NCBI GenBank assembly: GCA_934378145.1
Contig: CAKXXW010000001.1
Span: 77,736 to 141,735 of the forward strand
From: an uncultured Eubacteriales bacterium
GTDB taxonomy: Bacteria > Bacillota > Clostridia > Oscillospirales > CAG-272
Direction of reading: 5' to 3'
DNA length: 64,000 nucleotides
Below the pieces are notes generated by a model. The model searched no databases. It had not been told where the DNA came from and saw only the letters and a list, made by a program, of their open reading frames with translations. Position numbers and translations under genes: made by a program. This document shows, one piece after another, positions 34,929 to 42,444 of the stretch (position 1 is the stretch's first letter; every line of letters begins with the position of its first letter).

Positions 34929-35632
34929 TCGCCCTCCAGTTCAAGGAAGACATCCTCAAGGCTGTCGTCGCCGGTTATCTCCTCGACACTTCCCTCACGG
35001 ATCAGCTTTCCGCCCTTGATTATGGCGACCCTGTCGCAGAGCTTTTCGGCGACCTCGAGAACATGGGTCGAGAAGAATATCGCGCCGCCCGCGTCGCAAT
35101 GCTCTCTCATCATTCCTTTGAGGATATGCGCCGCCTTCGGATCGAGCCCGACAAAAGGCTCGTCAAGAAGGATCAGCCGCGGCTGATGTATCCACGCCGA
35201 GATCACGGCGAGCTTCTGCCTCATTCCGTGCGAGTACGACGACACGGGCTGACCGAGGGCATGCGTAAGCTCGAAGAGATCTGCGTATTTGTCGATCATT
35301 GTCTTTCTGTCGGTCCTGCTTATCCCGAAAATGTCAGAAATGAAGCCGAGGTACTGCATCCCCGTCATAAATTCGTAGATGTCGGGATTGTCGGGAATAT
35401 AGGCTATCTGCTTTTTCACGGCGACCGGATCGTCCTTCACCGAGATCCCGCCGACCTTTATATCGCCCGAGTCAAAGTCAAGTATCCCGACCGTTGCCTT
35501 GAGCGTTGTGGTCTTTCCGGCACCGTTGTGTCCGATAAAGCCGCATATCTCTCCCGGGGCTATATGAAGCGTCAGATCGTCGACCGCCTTCTTGTCCCCG
35601 TAATTTTTCGTAAGATGACTGATATAAAGCAT
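34925..35632 (-). CDS. ABC exporter ATP-binding protein
   Basis: A 235-residue ATPase with Walker A GHNGAGKT, signature YSHGMRQKLA, Walker B LILLDEPFVGLD and a switch His in FSTHVLEV. The signature SHGMRQK is usual for ABC-2/CcmA-type exporters. It lies 24 nt after the TetR gene and overlaps the permease gene by 4 nt. Confidence 0.92.
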   Translation of the reverse strand: MLYISHLTKNYGDKKAVDDLTLHIAPGEICGFIGHNGAGKTTTLKATVGILDFDSGDIKVGGISVKDDPVAVKKQIAYIPDNPDIYEFMTGMQYLGFISDIFGISRTDRKTMIDKYADLFELTHALGQPVSSYSHGMRQKLAVISAWIHQPRLILLDEPFVGLDPKAAHILKGMMREHCDAGGAIFFSTHVLEVAEKLCDRVAIIKGGKLIREGSVEEITGDDSLEDVFLELEGE

Positions 35633-35656
35633 TGATGCTTCCTTTCTTCAAAAAGA

Positions 35657-36325
35657 TTATCTGTTGTTTTCCGGCGTCTCTCTTCCGAGATCCGGATGCT
35701 GTTTCGTTATCGCTTTTCCGTCGGAGGAGTCCGCCATTACCGGCGTGATATCCTTCACACCGCTCTTCACGGAAGCTATGAGTCCGCCGAAGACAGTGCT
35801 GAGCCGCGCCGACACCTCATCCTCACAAAATTCACATACGTCCGTAGCCGACAGCGTGCAGAGTCCGTATGTGTATATCCACATCTGGCTGAAAATAAAC
35901 TCAGCCTGCGCGGCACTCGCGCGGTAATCGCGCATTATGATGTTGATGTCCCTGTCCTTTCCGAAGGGGATCGCGCGTATCGCATGGTCAAAGTCGGAAT
36001 CGGGGATAACCCGTTCCATAAAAAGCATACGGAAGAGCTGTTTCTCCTCCGAGGCAAACTTCACCCACTGCATACCGCGCTTTTTGTACGCCGGAGTATA
36101 TTCCTCAGCGACCTCCATATAGGAGTCAAAAAGCGCCTTCGCCTCCTTTCCTACCTCTTTTTTCAGATCATCCATATCGGCAAAAAGTGTGAATATCGGA
36201 CAGGACGAACATCCGAGATACTCTCCGAGTCCGCGTGAGGTGAGAGCGTCGGCTCCCTTTTCTCTTACAAGGTCAAGAGCCGCGGACACGACCTCTTCCC
36301 TTGTGAATTTCGGTTTTGGCGGCAT
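35657..36325 (-). CDS. TetR-family transcriptional regulator
   Basis: A 222-residue regulator with an N-terminal helix-turn-helix (about 8-55, ending GLGEYLGCSSCPIFTLFADMDDL) and an all-helical ligand domain. The ATG at 36325 has GGAGG 7 nt upstream; the ORF can be read back to 36343 but without a better site. It is the first gene of an operon with the ABC exporter. A 30-bp palindrome just downstream of the -10 box of its promoter is the obvious operator, so it should repress itself and the exporter until an effector binds. The effector is unknown. Confidence 0.9.
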   Translation of the reverse strand: MPPKPKFTREEVVSAALDLVREKGADALTSRGLGEYLGCSSCPIFTLFADMDDLKKEVGKEAKALFDSYMEVAEEYTPAYKKRGMQWVKFASEEKQLFRMLFMERVIPDSDFDHAIRAIPFGKDRDINIIMRDYRASAAQAEFIFSQMWIYTYGLCTLSATDVCEFCEDEVSARLSTVFGGLIASVKSGVKDITPVMADSSDGKAITKQHPDLGRETPENNR

Positions 36326-36346
36326 AAGCGCACCTCCGTGCAAAAA

Positions 36347-36404
36347 TATAGCAGCTGTTGTATAACGGCTGCTATATTATATCACTGATATTTTGTTCTG
36401 TCAA
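36347..36404 (-). promoter_or_regulatory. Consensus promoter with palindromic operator for the tetR-ABC operon
   Basis: On the minus strand: TTGACA (36404-36399), 17-bp spacer, TATAAT (36381-36376), a perfect consensus. A palindrome spans 36347-36376: arms TATAGCAGC (36347-36355) and GCTGCTATA (36368-36376), with a further GTT/AAC match inside. It touches the -10 box and covers the start site, ideal for repression. Confidence 0.85.
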
Positions 36405-36433
36405 CAGAAAAACTCTTTTTTAACGGAAAAGTT

Positions 36434-37402
36434 TTATCTTATTACCTTCCCCGCCGCGTCACCGCCGGCGAGAGAAGCCACTTCCTCCACACCCGCAACG
36501 GCAAAATCGCCCTCGACGGTGTGTTTAAGGCTACTCGCCGCAACTGCAAATTCAAGCGCATAAGCCGGCTCGTATCCGCTGAGCATCGCATAGATCAGTC
36601 CGGCGTCGAAGGCATCGCCTCCGCCGACGCGGTCGACTATGCGGACGGGGTACTTTCGCGAAAGATATTCCCTGCCGCCTGTGATGAGCCTTGCGCCGAT
36701 TATATTGTCGCTTGCCGATATGCTCTCGCGAGAGGTAGACGCGACCGCACGGAAGCCGTAGCTTTCGTAAAGCGCCTTCATCGGGTCTTCGGGTCTCTTT
36801 CCGAGAAGGTCGCAGGCGTCGGTCTCCCCACCGATAAAGACATCGGCACACGGGACGATCTTCCGCATAACCGTCTTCATCTCATCACGGGTCCAGAGCT
36901 TTGAGCGGTAATTGTAGTCTACCGAAACGACGGCTCCGGCAGCCTTTGCCGCTTCGAGAGCCGAAAGTATCACATCGGTCTTCACGACACCGGCGGTTAT
37001 TCCGGTGATATGGAACCAATCGGCACCCTTGAGTGCTGCGGCAAAATCGTAGTCCGGGCCCTCCGAGAGCGACACCGCGGAGCCTGCGCGGTCGTATATG
37101 ACCTTGCCGGGACGGGGACCTGCGCCCTTTTCGCAGTAATAGATGCCCACACGGTCCCCGCCTCTCGCAATATAAGAGGTATCTACCCCGTAGCGGCGCA
37201 GCGAATTCACCGCCGCCTGCCCTATCTCGTGCTTCGGCAGCTTCGTGATAAAAGCCGCATCGACGCCGAAATTCGCAAGTCCGACGGCTACATTTGCCTC
37301 GGCACCGCCGAAGAGCGCCTCAAAGCTCCCGCTCTGCAAAAAGCGAAGGTTGCCCTCGGGCGCCAGCCTCAGCATTATTTCTCCGAATGTAACGACCCGC
37401 AT
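36434..37402 (-). CDS. kdgK: 2-keto-3-deoxygluconate kinase (PfkB family)
   Basis: KdgK phosphorylates 2-keto-3-deoxygluconate to KDPG, the fourth step of glucuronate breakdown. The 322-residue chain shows the ribokinase fold: FGEIMLRLAPEG at the start, GGAEANVAVGLANFG for sugar binding, and the anion-hole/catalytic motif DRVGGGDAFDAGLIY with the base Asp. It is last in the uxu operon, and its start lies 28 nt inside the end of eda, which indicates coupled translation. Assignment to KdgK rather than another PfkB kinase rests partly on this context. Confidence 0.92.
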   Translation of the reverse strand: MRVVTFGEIMLRLAPEGNLRFLQSGSFEALFGGAEANVAVGLANFGVDAAFITKLPKHEIGQAAVNSLRRYGVDTSYIARGGDRVGIYYCEKGAGPRPGKVIYDRAGSAVSLSEGPDYDFAAALKGADWFHITGITAGVVKTDVILSALEAAKAAGAVVSVDYNYRSKLWTRDEMKTVMRKIVPCADVFIGGETDACDLLGKRPEDPMKALYESYGFRAVASTSRESISASDNIIGARLITGGREYLSRKYPVRIVDRVGGGDAFDAGLIYAMLSGYEPAYALEFAVAASSLKHTVEGDFAVAGVEEVASLAGGDAAGKVIR

Positions 37403-37965
37403 ATCTTAACTATCTCCTTGCAGTTTTCGGTAATATCGCCCTTCATCATAAAACTTCCGCCGACGGCAAAGACCCTGTCGCACGAAAGAAATTCGGCAAG
37501 GTTTGAAAGGCTCACCCCGCCCGTCGGGATGAACTTCACCTGCGGAAAGGGTGCCGCGAGCGCCTTTATCGCCGAAAGTCCGCCGTATATGCCCGCGGGG
37601 AAGAATTTGACGATCTCAAATCCCTCATCTATCGCGTGCATTATCTCGGTGGGGGTCACACAGCCGGGGTAATAAGTAACATTTTCCCAACGGCAGATCG
37701 CGGCGACCTCATCCGAAAAGCCGGGCGAGACGATGAATTTTGCCCCCGCCTCAAGCGCCGCACGGCACTGTACGGCGTTGATGACTGTACCCGCACCTAT
37801 GTTCATATCGGGATAAAGCTCGAGTCCGAGCCTTATCGCTTCCGCGGCGCACGGCGTCCTGAATGTTATCTCGGCACAGTTTATCCCGCCCATGCGGAGG
37901 CTGCCGAGCGTCTTTTCCGTATCTTCAAGGTCGCTTATCACGACCACGGGGATCACTTTATCCAT
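37375..37965 (-). CDS. eda: KDPG/KHG aldolase
   Basis: Class I aldolase that splits 2-keto-3-deoxy-6-phosphogluconate into pyruvate and glyceraldehyde 3-phosphate, the last step of the pathway. The 196-residue length is slightly short of the usual 205-215. The Schiff-base lysine is in VKFFPAGIYGG, the catalytic Glu in CAEITFRT, and the phosphate loop in FIPTGGVSLSNL. A GAGGAG site precedes the ATG. It overlaps uxaC by 8 nt and kdgK by 28 nt. Confidence 0.95.
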   Translation of the reverse strand: MDKVIPVVVISDLEDTEKTLGSLRMGGINCAEITFRTPCAAEAIRLGLELYPDMNIGAGTVINAVQCRAALEAGAKFIVSPGFSDEVAAICRWENVTYYPGCVTPTEIMHAIDEGFEIVKFFPAGIYGGLSAIKALAAPFPQVKFIPTGGVSLSNLAEFLSCDRVFAVGGSFMMKGDITENCKEIVKICGSLHSEK

Positions 37966-39157
37966 AAATAAGTCTCCTCACATTGTTATAAGCCACATCC
38001 GCGGCAAGGGATGCGGCGCTGTCCCTGTCATACTCACCCGCGTCGACCTTCGCGGCGATGAAATCGGCGAGCAGACGGCGGTAGAAGTCGAACCTTACAT
38101 AGGACGAGAACGACCTGCTGTCGGTGAGCATACCGAGCTGTGTTCCGAAGGCGGCATATTCCGATACCGTTTCCATCTGGCGGCGGATACCGCACACCGT
38201 ATCGTTGAACCACCACGCCGCGCCGATCAGCACATTCGGGAAGGCGCCGCTTATCGCGGCGAGTACGCGGAGGCTGTTGTCGTTCAGCGGATAGAGTATT
38301 ATCTGCGGCAGTCCACCGAGCTTTTGCAGCTCTTCATCAAGTATCCTTGCCAATGCGTCGGTATCGACCGAGGCACGGAAGACATCAAAGCCCGCGTCGG
38401 CGCCTATCGACGAGAAGGCTCCCGAATTTATGTTTCTGAAAGTCCCGAAATGGAGCTGGAGCACGATGCCCTTGCGGTAGCACTGCTCTATCAGCCAGCG
38501 CAGATCCTCGTTCCCGGCATCGACAAAGTCAAAGCCGTGGTCGGCAATGCGGCAGCCCTTCGATATGAAATAGTCGAGCCGTGTTTCGAGCAGTCCGCGG
38601 TCTATACCCTCCTTGAAGCACCGGTCGGGGCGGAAGGTCGGGCAGACCTTTACTCCGTCTGTCACACCGTGATACTTAAGCTCCTTCATGGGGTCATCGG
38701 TCGTCGCGATATACTCGACCCTGAATTTTTTCAGGAGCGAGCAGACCGACATATTTGCGAGCTTTGCGTCAGCCTCCGAGAGTATTTCCCCGGCGCTCGC
38801 CGCATTGAGCGGAATGTCTATCCCGAAAAGGCTCTTAAGCTCCATATGAGTCCAATAATAGAGCGGATTTCCGATGAGCCTCGGCATGATCTCGGCATAC
38901 CTGAGGAATTTTTCCCGGTAGCTTCTGCTGCCGGTGATATAGTCCTCGCTCACACCGCAGAGCCTCATCGCGCGCCACTTGTAGTGATCTCCGGCGAGCC
39001 AAAGCTCCCCGAGTCCCGAAAAATGCCTGTCCTCGGCTATTGCGCGCTCATCAAGGTGACAGTGATAGTCGATTATCGGCAGATCCTTTATGCCGTAGTA
39101 AATATTCTGCGCTGTCTGCCCCGAAAGGAGCAGTCCGTCGCCGAAAAAGTCTCCCAT
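37958..39157 (-). CDS. uxaC: Glucuronate isomerase, compact form
   Basis: UxaC converts D-glucuronate to D-fructuronate (and galacturonate to tagaturonate), the first step of uronate breakdown. Motifs agree along the whole length: IDYHCHL near the start, LAGDHYKWRAMR, GNPLYYWTHMEL, CPTFRPD, QLHFG and WWFNDT. At 399 residues it is about 65-70 shorter than typical family members. The shortening falls between DHGFDF and the QLHFGTFRN block, where longer enzymes carry a helical insertion. Active-site motifs are intact, so I read it as a compact variant rather than a broken gene. It lies 3 nt after uxuB and overlaps eda by 8 nt. Confidence 0.93.
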   Translation of the reverse strand: MGDFFGDGLLLSGQTAQNIYYGIKDLPIIDYHCHLDERAIAEDRHFSGLGELWLAGDHYKWRAMRLCGVSEDYITGSRSYREKFLRYAEIMPRLIGNPLYYWTHMELKSLFGIDIPLNAASAGEILSEADAKLANMSVCSLLKKFRVEYIATTDDPMKELKYHGVTDGVKVCPTFRPDRCFKEGIDRGLLETRLDYFISKGCRIADHGFDFVDAGNEDLRWLIEQCYRKGIVLQLHFGTFRNINSGAFSSIGADAGFDVFRASVDTDALARILDEELQKLGGLPQIILYPLNDNSLRVLAAISGAFPNVLIGAAWWFNDTVCGIRRQMETVSEYAAFGTQLGMLTDSRSFSSYVRFDFYRRLLADFIAAKVDAGEYDRDSAASLAADVAYNNVRRLIYG

Positions 39158-39160
39158 ATA

Positions 39161-39988
39161 TCAGACCCCCGAATAAGCCGAGAAGCCCCCATCGACCGGG
39201 ATCACCGTTCCGGTGACAAAGCCGCTCGAGGCATCGTCTGCGAGCCAGAGCAGGCATCCGATAAGGTCGGAGATCTCTCCGAATTTCTTCATAGGCGTCG
39301 CGGCAAGTATCTTGCCCGTCCTCGCCGTCGGCGTTCCGTCGGCGTTGAAGAGCAGTCCGCGGTTCTGATTGGTCACGAAAAATCCGGGAGCTATCGCGTT
39401 GCAGCGTATGCCGCAGGGCGCGAAATGCACCGCAAGCCATTGTGTAAGGTTGGAGATCCCCGCTTTCGCCGCGCTGTATGCCGGTATCTTCGTCAGCGGG
39501 CGATAGGCGTTCATCGACGAAATATTTATGATATTGCCGCCCGTCTTCACCATATCCTCGGCAAAGACCTGTGTCACGAGGAACGCCGAGGTTATATTGA
39601 GATCGAAAACAAATCTGAGTCCGCTCTCCTCGAGCGCAAAAAAGTCCTTTATCCCCTCGGTATCGGGCGTCATTGTCTCATTGTCGGTCGTCGCGCGGGG
39701 ATTGTTTCCTCCCGCTCCGTTTATGAGAAAGTTCACCTGTCCGAAGGTCGCGTGTACCTTCTCCGCGGCTTCCTTTATGCTCTCCCTGTCAAGGCAGTTG
39801 CACTTTACCGCAAGGGCGTTCTCTCCGATTTCCGAAGCGACCTTCTCAGCCGCCTCGTAGTTTATATCGAGCAACGCGACCTTCGCACCGCACTCGGCAA
39901 GCGCTCTCGCCATTTCGGAGCAGATAACTCCGCCGGCTCCCGTGATGACCGCCGTTTTGTCCTTAAGATCAACTCTGAAAGGTATCAT
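39161..39988 (-). CDS. uxuB: D-mannonate oxidoreductase (fructuronate reductase), SDR type
   Basis: A 275-residue short-chain dehydrogenase that reduces D-fructuronate to D-mannonate, the second step of the pathway. The cofactor motif TGAGGVICSEMARAL with a Cys is typical of this Firmicutes UxuB group. Catalytic residues are Ser in ISSMNAY and Tyr/Lys in YSAAK. It is unrelated in fold to the long-chain UxuB of E. coli. It overlaps uxuA by 4 nt and is followed by uxaC after 3 nt. Context decides its substrate; the SDR motifs alone would not. Confidence 0.9.
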   Translation of the reverse strand: MIPFRVDLKDKTAVITGAGGVICSEMARALAECGAKVALLDINYEAAEKVASEIGENALAVKCNCLDRESIKEAAEKVHATFGQVNFLINGAGGNNPRATTDNETMTPDTEGIKDFFALEESGLRFVFDLNITSAFLVTQVFAEDMVKTGGNIINISSMNAYRPLTKIPAYSAAKAGISNLTQWLAVHFAPCGIRCNAIAPGFFVTNQNRGLLFNADGTPTARTGKILAATPMKKFGEISDLIGCLLWLADDASSGFVTGTVIPVDGGFSAYSGV

Positions 39989-41034
39989 TTTCTTTTCTCC
40001 TTTTCAATATCCTTGTCGACCGCCTCGAAGATCCCCTGAAGGTAACACGCCCCCATGGCGCGATCAAAGAGTCCGTAGCCCGGCTTCGCGTCCTCGCCCC
40101 AGACATTGCGTCCGTGGTCGGGGCGGAGGTAGCCCTCAAAGCCGTTTTCCTCAAGCGCTCTGACTATCGAATAAATATCGACATTGCCCTCCGCCGTCTG
40201 ATGCCCGTTTTCAAAAAAGTCGGTCTCGGAGGTATATTTGAGCTGACGCAGATGCGCGAAGTATATCCTCTTCGCGTACTTCGCCGCCATCTTCGGAAGG
40301 TCGTTGAAGCGACCGGCACCGAGGCTTCCTGTGCAGAAGGTAATTCCGTTGTGAGGATTCGGGACAGCTGCAAACAGCCTGTCGTAATCCTCTTCCCTGC
40401 CGACGATCCTCGGCAGACCGAAGATGTCCCACGGCGGATCGTCCGGATGTACCGCCATATTGACACCCGAGACATCACAGGCGGGCATGATCCCGTTCAG
40501 GAAGTAGACGAAGTTCTCAAAGAGCTTCTCGTGCGTCATCCCCTCGTAATCAAGGAGCAGACCGTTAAGCTCGTCGGGCGTATAGCTCTCATCCCAGCCG
40601 GGGAGGCGGAGATTTTTGCGGTCGAGCCGTGCAAAATCGGCTTCGCTGTAGGAAAGCGAGGTCGAGCCGTCGGCGTGCTTATAGTAAAGATTCGTCCGGA
40701 ACCAGTCAAACACGGGCATAAAATTGTAACAGACGCACTTCACCCCCGCCTTGCCGCAGTTGATGATGTTCTGCCTGTAAGCCTCGATGTACCTGTCGCG
40801 TGAGGGCTTGCCGAGCTTTATATCCTCGTGAACGGGGATCGACTCGATCACTTCCATCTCAAGTCCCGCGTCGTTGCAGAGCTTTTTGAGATGAAGAAGC
40901 CTGTCAAGGCTCCAGACCGCGCCCACCGGCTCGTCATATACGGCGGTGACGACACCCGTCATCCCCTGGATCTGCTTTATGTAATTCAGGGGTATGCAGT
41001 CCTTCTCGCCGTACCATCTGAAGGTCATTTTCAT
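39985..41034 (-). CDS. uxuA: Mannonate dehydratase
   Basis: UxuA dehydrates D-mannonate to 2-keto-3-deoxygluconate using a divalent metal in a TIM barrel. The 349-residue product has the family opening MTFRWYGEKDCIPLNYIKQI, the VKCVCYNFMPVFDW strand, HPDDPP and FCTGSLG metal-site regions, and YLRPDHGR near the end. The ATG at 41034 follows GGGAGA at a spacing of 9; a second ATG at 41028 is possible. First gene of the uxuA-uxuB-uxaC-eda-kdgK operon, behind a perfect consensus promoter. No uronate transporter, lyase or GntR-type repressor is linked within the window. Confidence 0.96.
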   Translation of the reverse strand: MKMTFRWYGEKDCIPLNYIKQIQGMTGVVTAVYDEPVGAVWSLDRLLHLKKLCNDAGLEMEVIESIPVHEDIKLGKPSRDRYIEAYRQNIINCGKAGVKCVCYNFMPVFDWFRTNLYYKHADGSTSLSYSEADFARLDRKNLRLPGWDESYTPDELNGLLLDYEGMTHEKLFENFVYFLNGIMPACDVSGVNMAVHPDDPPWDIFGLPRIVGREEDYDRLFAAVPNPHNGITFCTGSLGAGRFNDLPKMAAKYAKRIYFAHLRQLKYTSETDFFENGHQTAEGNVDIYSIVRALEENGFEGYLRPDHGRNVWGEDAKPGYGLFDRAMGACYLQGIFEAVDKDIEKEKRK

Positions 41035-41072
41035 TGAAAAAATTCTCCCGATAATAAGTATTTACGATAAAA

Positions 41073-41101
41073 ATTATAAGCCTTCATTATCCGCTTGTCA
41101 A
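41073..41101 (-). promoter_or_regulatory. Consensus promoter for the glucuronate operon
   Basis: On the minus strand: TTGACA (41101-41096), 17-bp spacer, TATAAT (41078-41073). A promoter this strong usually needs a repressor or activator-independent control, so the repeats just upstream are of interest. Confidence 0.85.
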
Positions 41102-41123
41102 GGAGTGCCGGACAAGCCGAAAC

Positions 41124-41154
41124 CTTTTGCAAGAAAAATCGCGGACTTTTGCAA
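41124..41154. repeat. CTTTTGCAA direct repeats between the uxuA and HAD promoters
   Basis: CTTTTGCAA occurs at 41124-41132 and again at 41146-41154, a 22-bp period (about two helical turns). They lie 23-58 bp upstream of the uxuA -35 box and 30-60 bp upstream of the divergent HAD promoter, a natural place for a shared regulator. Confidence 0.45.
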
Positions 41155-41183
41155 CATCGGGCGGATAAAAGAAAGCCCGCCAC

Positions 41184-41212
41184 TTGACTGACGGGTAAAA
41201 AGATGATATACT
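41184..41212 (+). promoter_or_regulatory. Promoter for the HAD hydrolase gene
   Basis: TTGACT (41184-41189), 17-bp spacer, TATACT (41207-41212) with TGA extension, 29 nt before the start codon. Confidence 0.75.
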
Positions 41213-41241
41213 TTTGGAAAATATAAAAAAGCGGAGAGACT

Positions 41242-41928
41242 ATGAGAGACAACGGAAGCAAAATAAACGCGGTGATACTTGATTTCAACGGCACGATGGT
41301 GTTCGATTCGCACATACACCGTGCGGTATGGCACGATTTCATTCCCGAACACGGGGGCGGCGAGCTTGATATGAGCGACATAGACCGCCGTATCCTCGGA
41401 CGGGACAATACACATATACTTCACGACTTTTTCGGCGACATATCGGATGAGGAGACCGAGCGGCTCGCATACGAAAAGGAGGCGGAATACCGCCGACGCT
41501 GTATGCTTAAGCCCGAGGAATTTCACTTTGTGAAGGGCGTCGCGGAATTTCTCGACTATCTCAATGAGAAAAGCATCCCGCACACGATAGCGACCGGATC
41601 GGACAGGTATAATGTTGACTTTTATTTTGAATATTTCGGACTCGGCAAATGGTTTGACCGCAGTAAGGTCGTCCTTGACGACGGGAGCTTTCCCGGCAAG
41701 CCCGATCCGGAGATATACCTCCGCGCGGCGGAGCTTATAGGCGCCTCCCCTTCGGAATGTCTCGTACTTGAGGATTCGCACGCGGGCGTAGCCTCGGCGC
41801 GCCGCGCGGGTATCGGGCGCGTCATCGCGGTGGTCAGCGATGACAAGGATAAAGAGTATTACGCCTCTGCCGGCGGCGTTGACCGCGTCGTGCGGGACTT
41901 CTCGGATTGGAAGACCTTCCTCGATTGA
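41242..41928 (+). CDS. HAD-superfamily hydrolase, beta-phosphoglucomutase-like, with DFNGT motif
   Basis: A 228-residue HAD protein with a helical cap after motif I. Motif I is VILDFNGTMV: the nucleophile Asp is present, but the second Asp (general acid/base at +2) is Asn. Motif II is ATGSD, motif III uses the lysine in FPGKPDPEIYL, and motif IV is VLEDSHAGV. The overall pattern is that of beta-phosphoglucomutases and small-sugar phosphatases. The Asn also occurs in some clostridial relatives as I recall, so it may mark a subgroup with altered chemistry. It is divergent from uxuA and may handle a sugar phosphate linked to that pathway. Confidence 0.85.
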   Translation: MRDNGSKINAVILDFNGTMVFDSHIHRAVWHDFIPEHGGGELDMSDIDRRILGRDNTHILHDFFGDISDEETERLAYEKEAEYRRRCMLKPEEFHFVKGVAEFLDYLNEKSIPHTIATGSDRYNVDFYFEYFGLGKWFDRSKVVLDDGSFPGKPDPEIYLRAAELIGASPSECLVLEDSHAGVASARRAGIGRVIAVVSDDKDKEYYASAGGVDRVVRDFSDWKTFLD

Positions 41929-42078
41929 AAAGGCAGATCGTCCGTCAAAAAACAACATAAAAATGCCCGCCGCCGATTCTCGCACTTTATGCACTGAAGG
42001 GTGAAGTCATCACCCGGAATTAATGTTTTTTGGAAGGACAATCGCCCTGTAAAACAAAGAAAAGGTTTACGCGGACAA

Positions 42079-42251
42079 GAGGCTTCCTCCGGGAGGAAGC
42101 TGGCGCCGAAGGCGACTGAAAGAGCCGGCGGTATATTATTTTTTTACAGGCAAGCAGACCGTTCGCAATCGTAAATCCTTCATTTCGCGGGCTCCTTCAG
42201 TCTTTCCTCCCCTGCGGGTCGGAAATCCAGCTCCCTCCCAGAGGGAGCCTC
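42079..42251. mobile_element. MITE/REP-like element made of two inverted structured repeats
   Basis: Arm A (42079-42126, plus) and arm B (42190-42251, minus) share the opening GAGGCTYCCTCYGGGAGG, a following RAGCTGG, and the closing GACTGAARGAGCC. Terminal inverted repeats of 11 bp match at 10 positions. Each arm folds into two hairpins; the second differs in sequence but keeps pairing (GCCgaaGGC versus TTTCC...GGAAA). No ORF lies inside, so movement would need an outside transposase. The motif style resembles dispersed repeats common in gut Clostridia. Confidence 0.6.
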
Positions 42252-42310
42252 GGTTTGGGCGGTCGTCATTCGACAGAAGCAAAGTTTTCCCGTACCATTT
42301 TAAATATAAC

Positions 42311-42342
42311 CCGCCGCCGCGAGGAAATCCTCGCGGCGGCGG
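42311..42342. terminator. GC-rich hairpin downstream of prepilin-like gene 2
   Basis: A 14-bp stem (42311-42324 with 42329-42342, loop aaat) whose central 26 bp equal the hairpin at 15158-15183 after prepilin-like gene 1. The T tract is weak. It is a probable 3' boundary of the pilin module, about 100 bp after the stop codon. Confidence 0.6.
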
Positions 42343-42444
42343 GGGCTTAAACATGCTGTCAATTATATATCATTTGAAGAGTACCATTATTTGCTTTCGG
42401 CAACTGATTGGTATGTAATGTTGTATAAATCAGCTTTTGCTTGT

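Larger units (their letters stand above)
41929..42444. other. Gene-poor stretch with dispersed repeats
   Basis: This 516-bp gap holds no convincing ORF. It contains a 173-bp element with inverted ends (42079-42251) and a GC-rich hairpin (42311-42342). The remainder (41929-42078 and 42252-42310) shows only short imperfect palindromes. Confidence 0.7.

Noticed and set aside
41859..42360. Small reading frames in the repeat-rich gap
   Set aside because: They run through the hairpins and MITE-like arms, lack ribosome sites and show no protein-like pattern.
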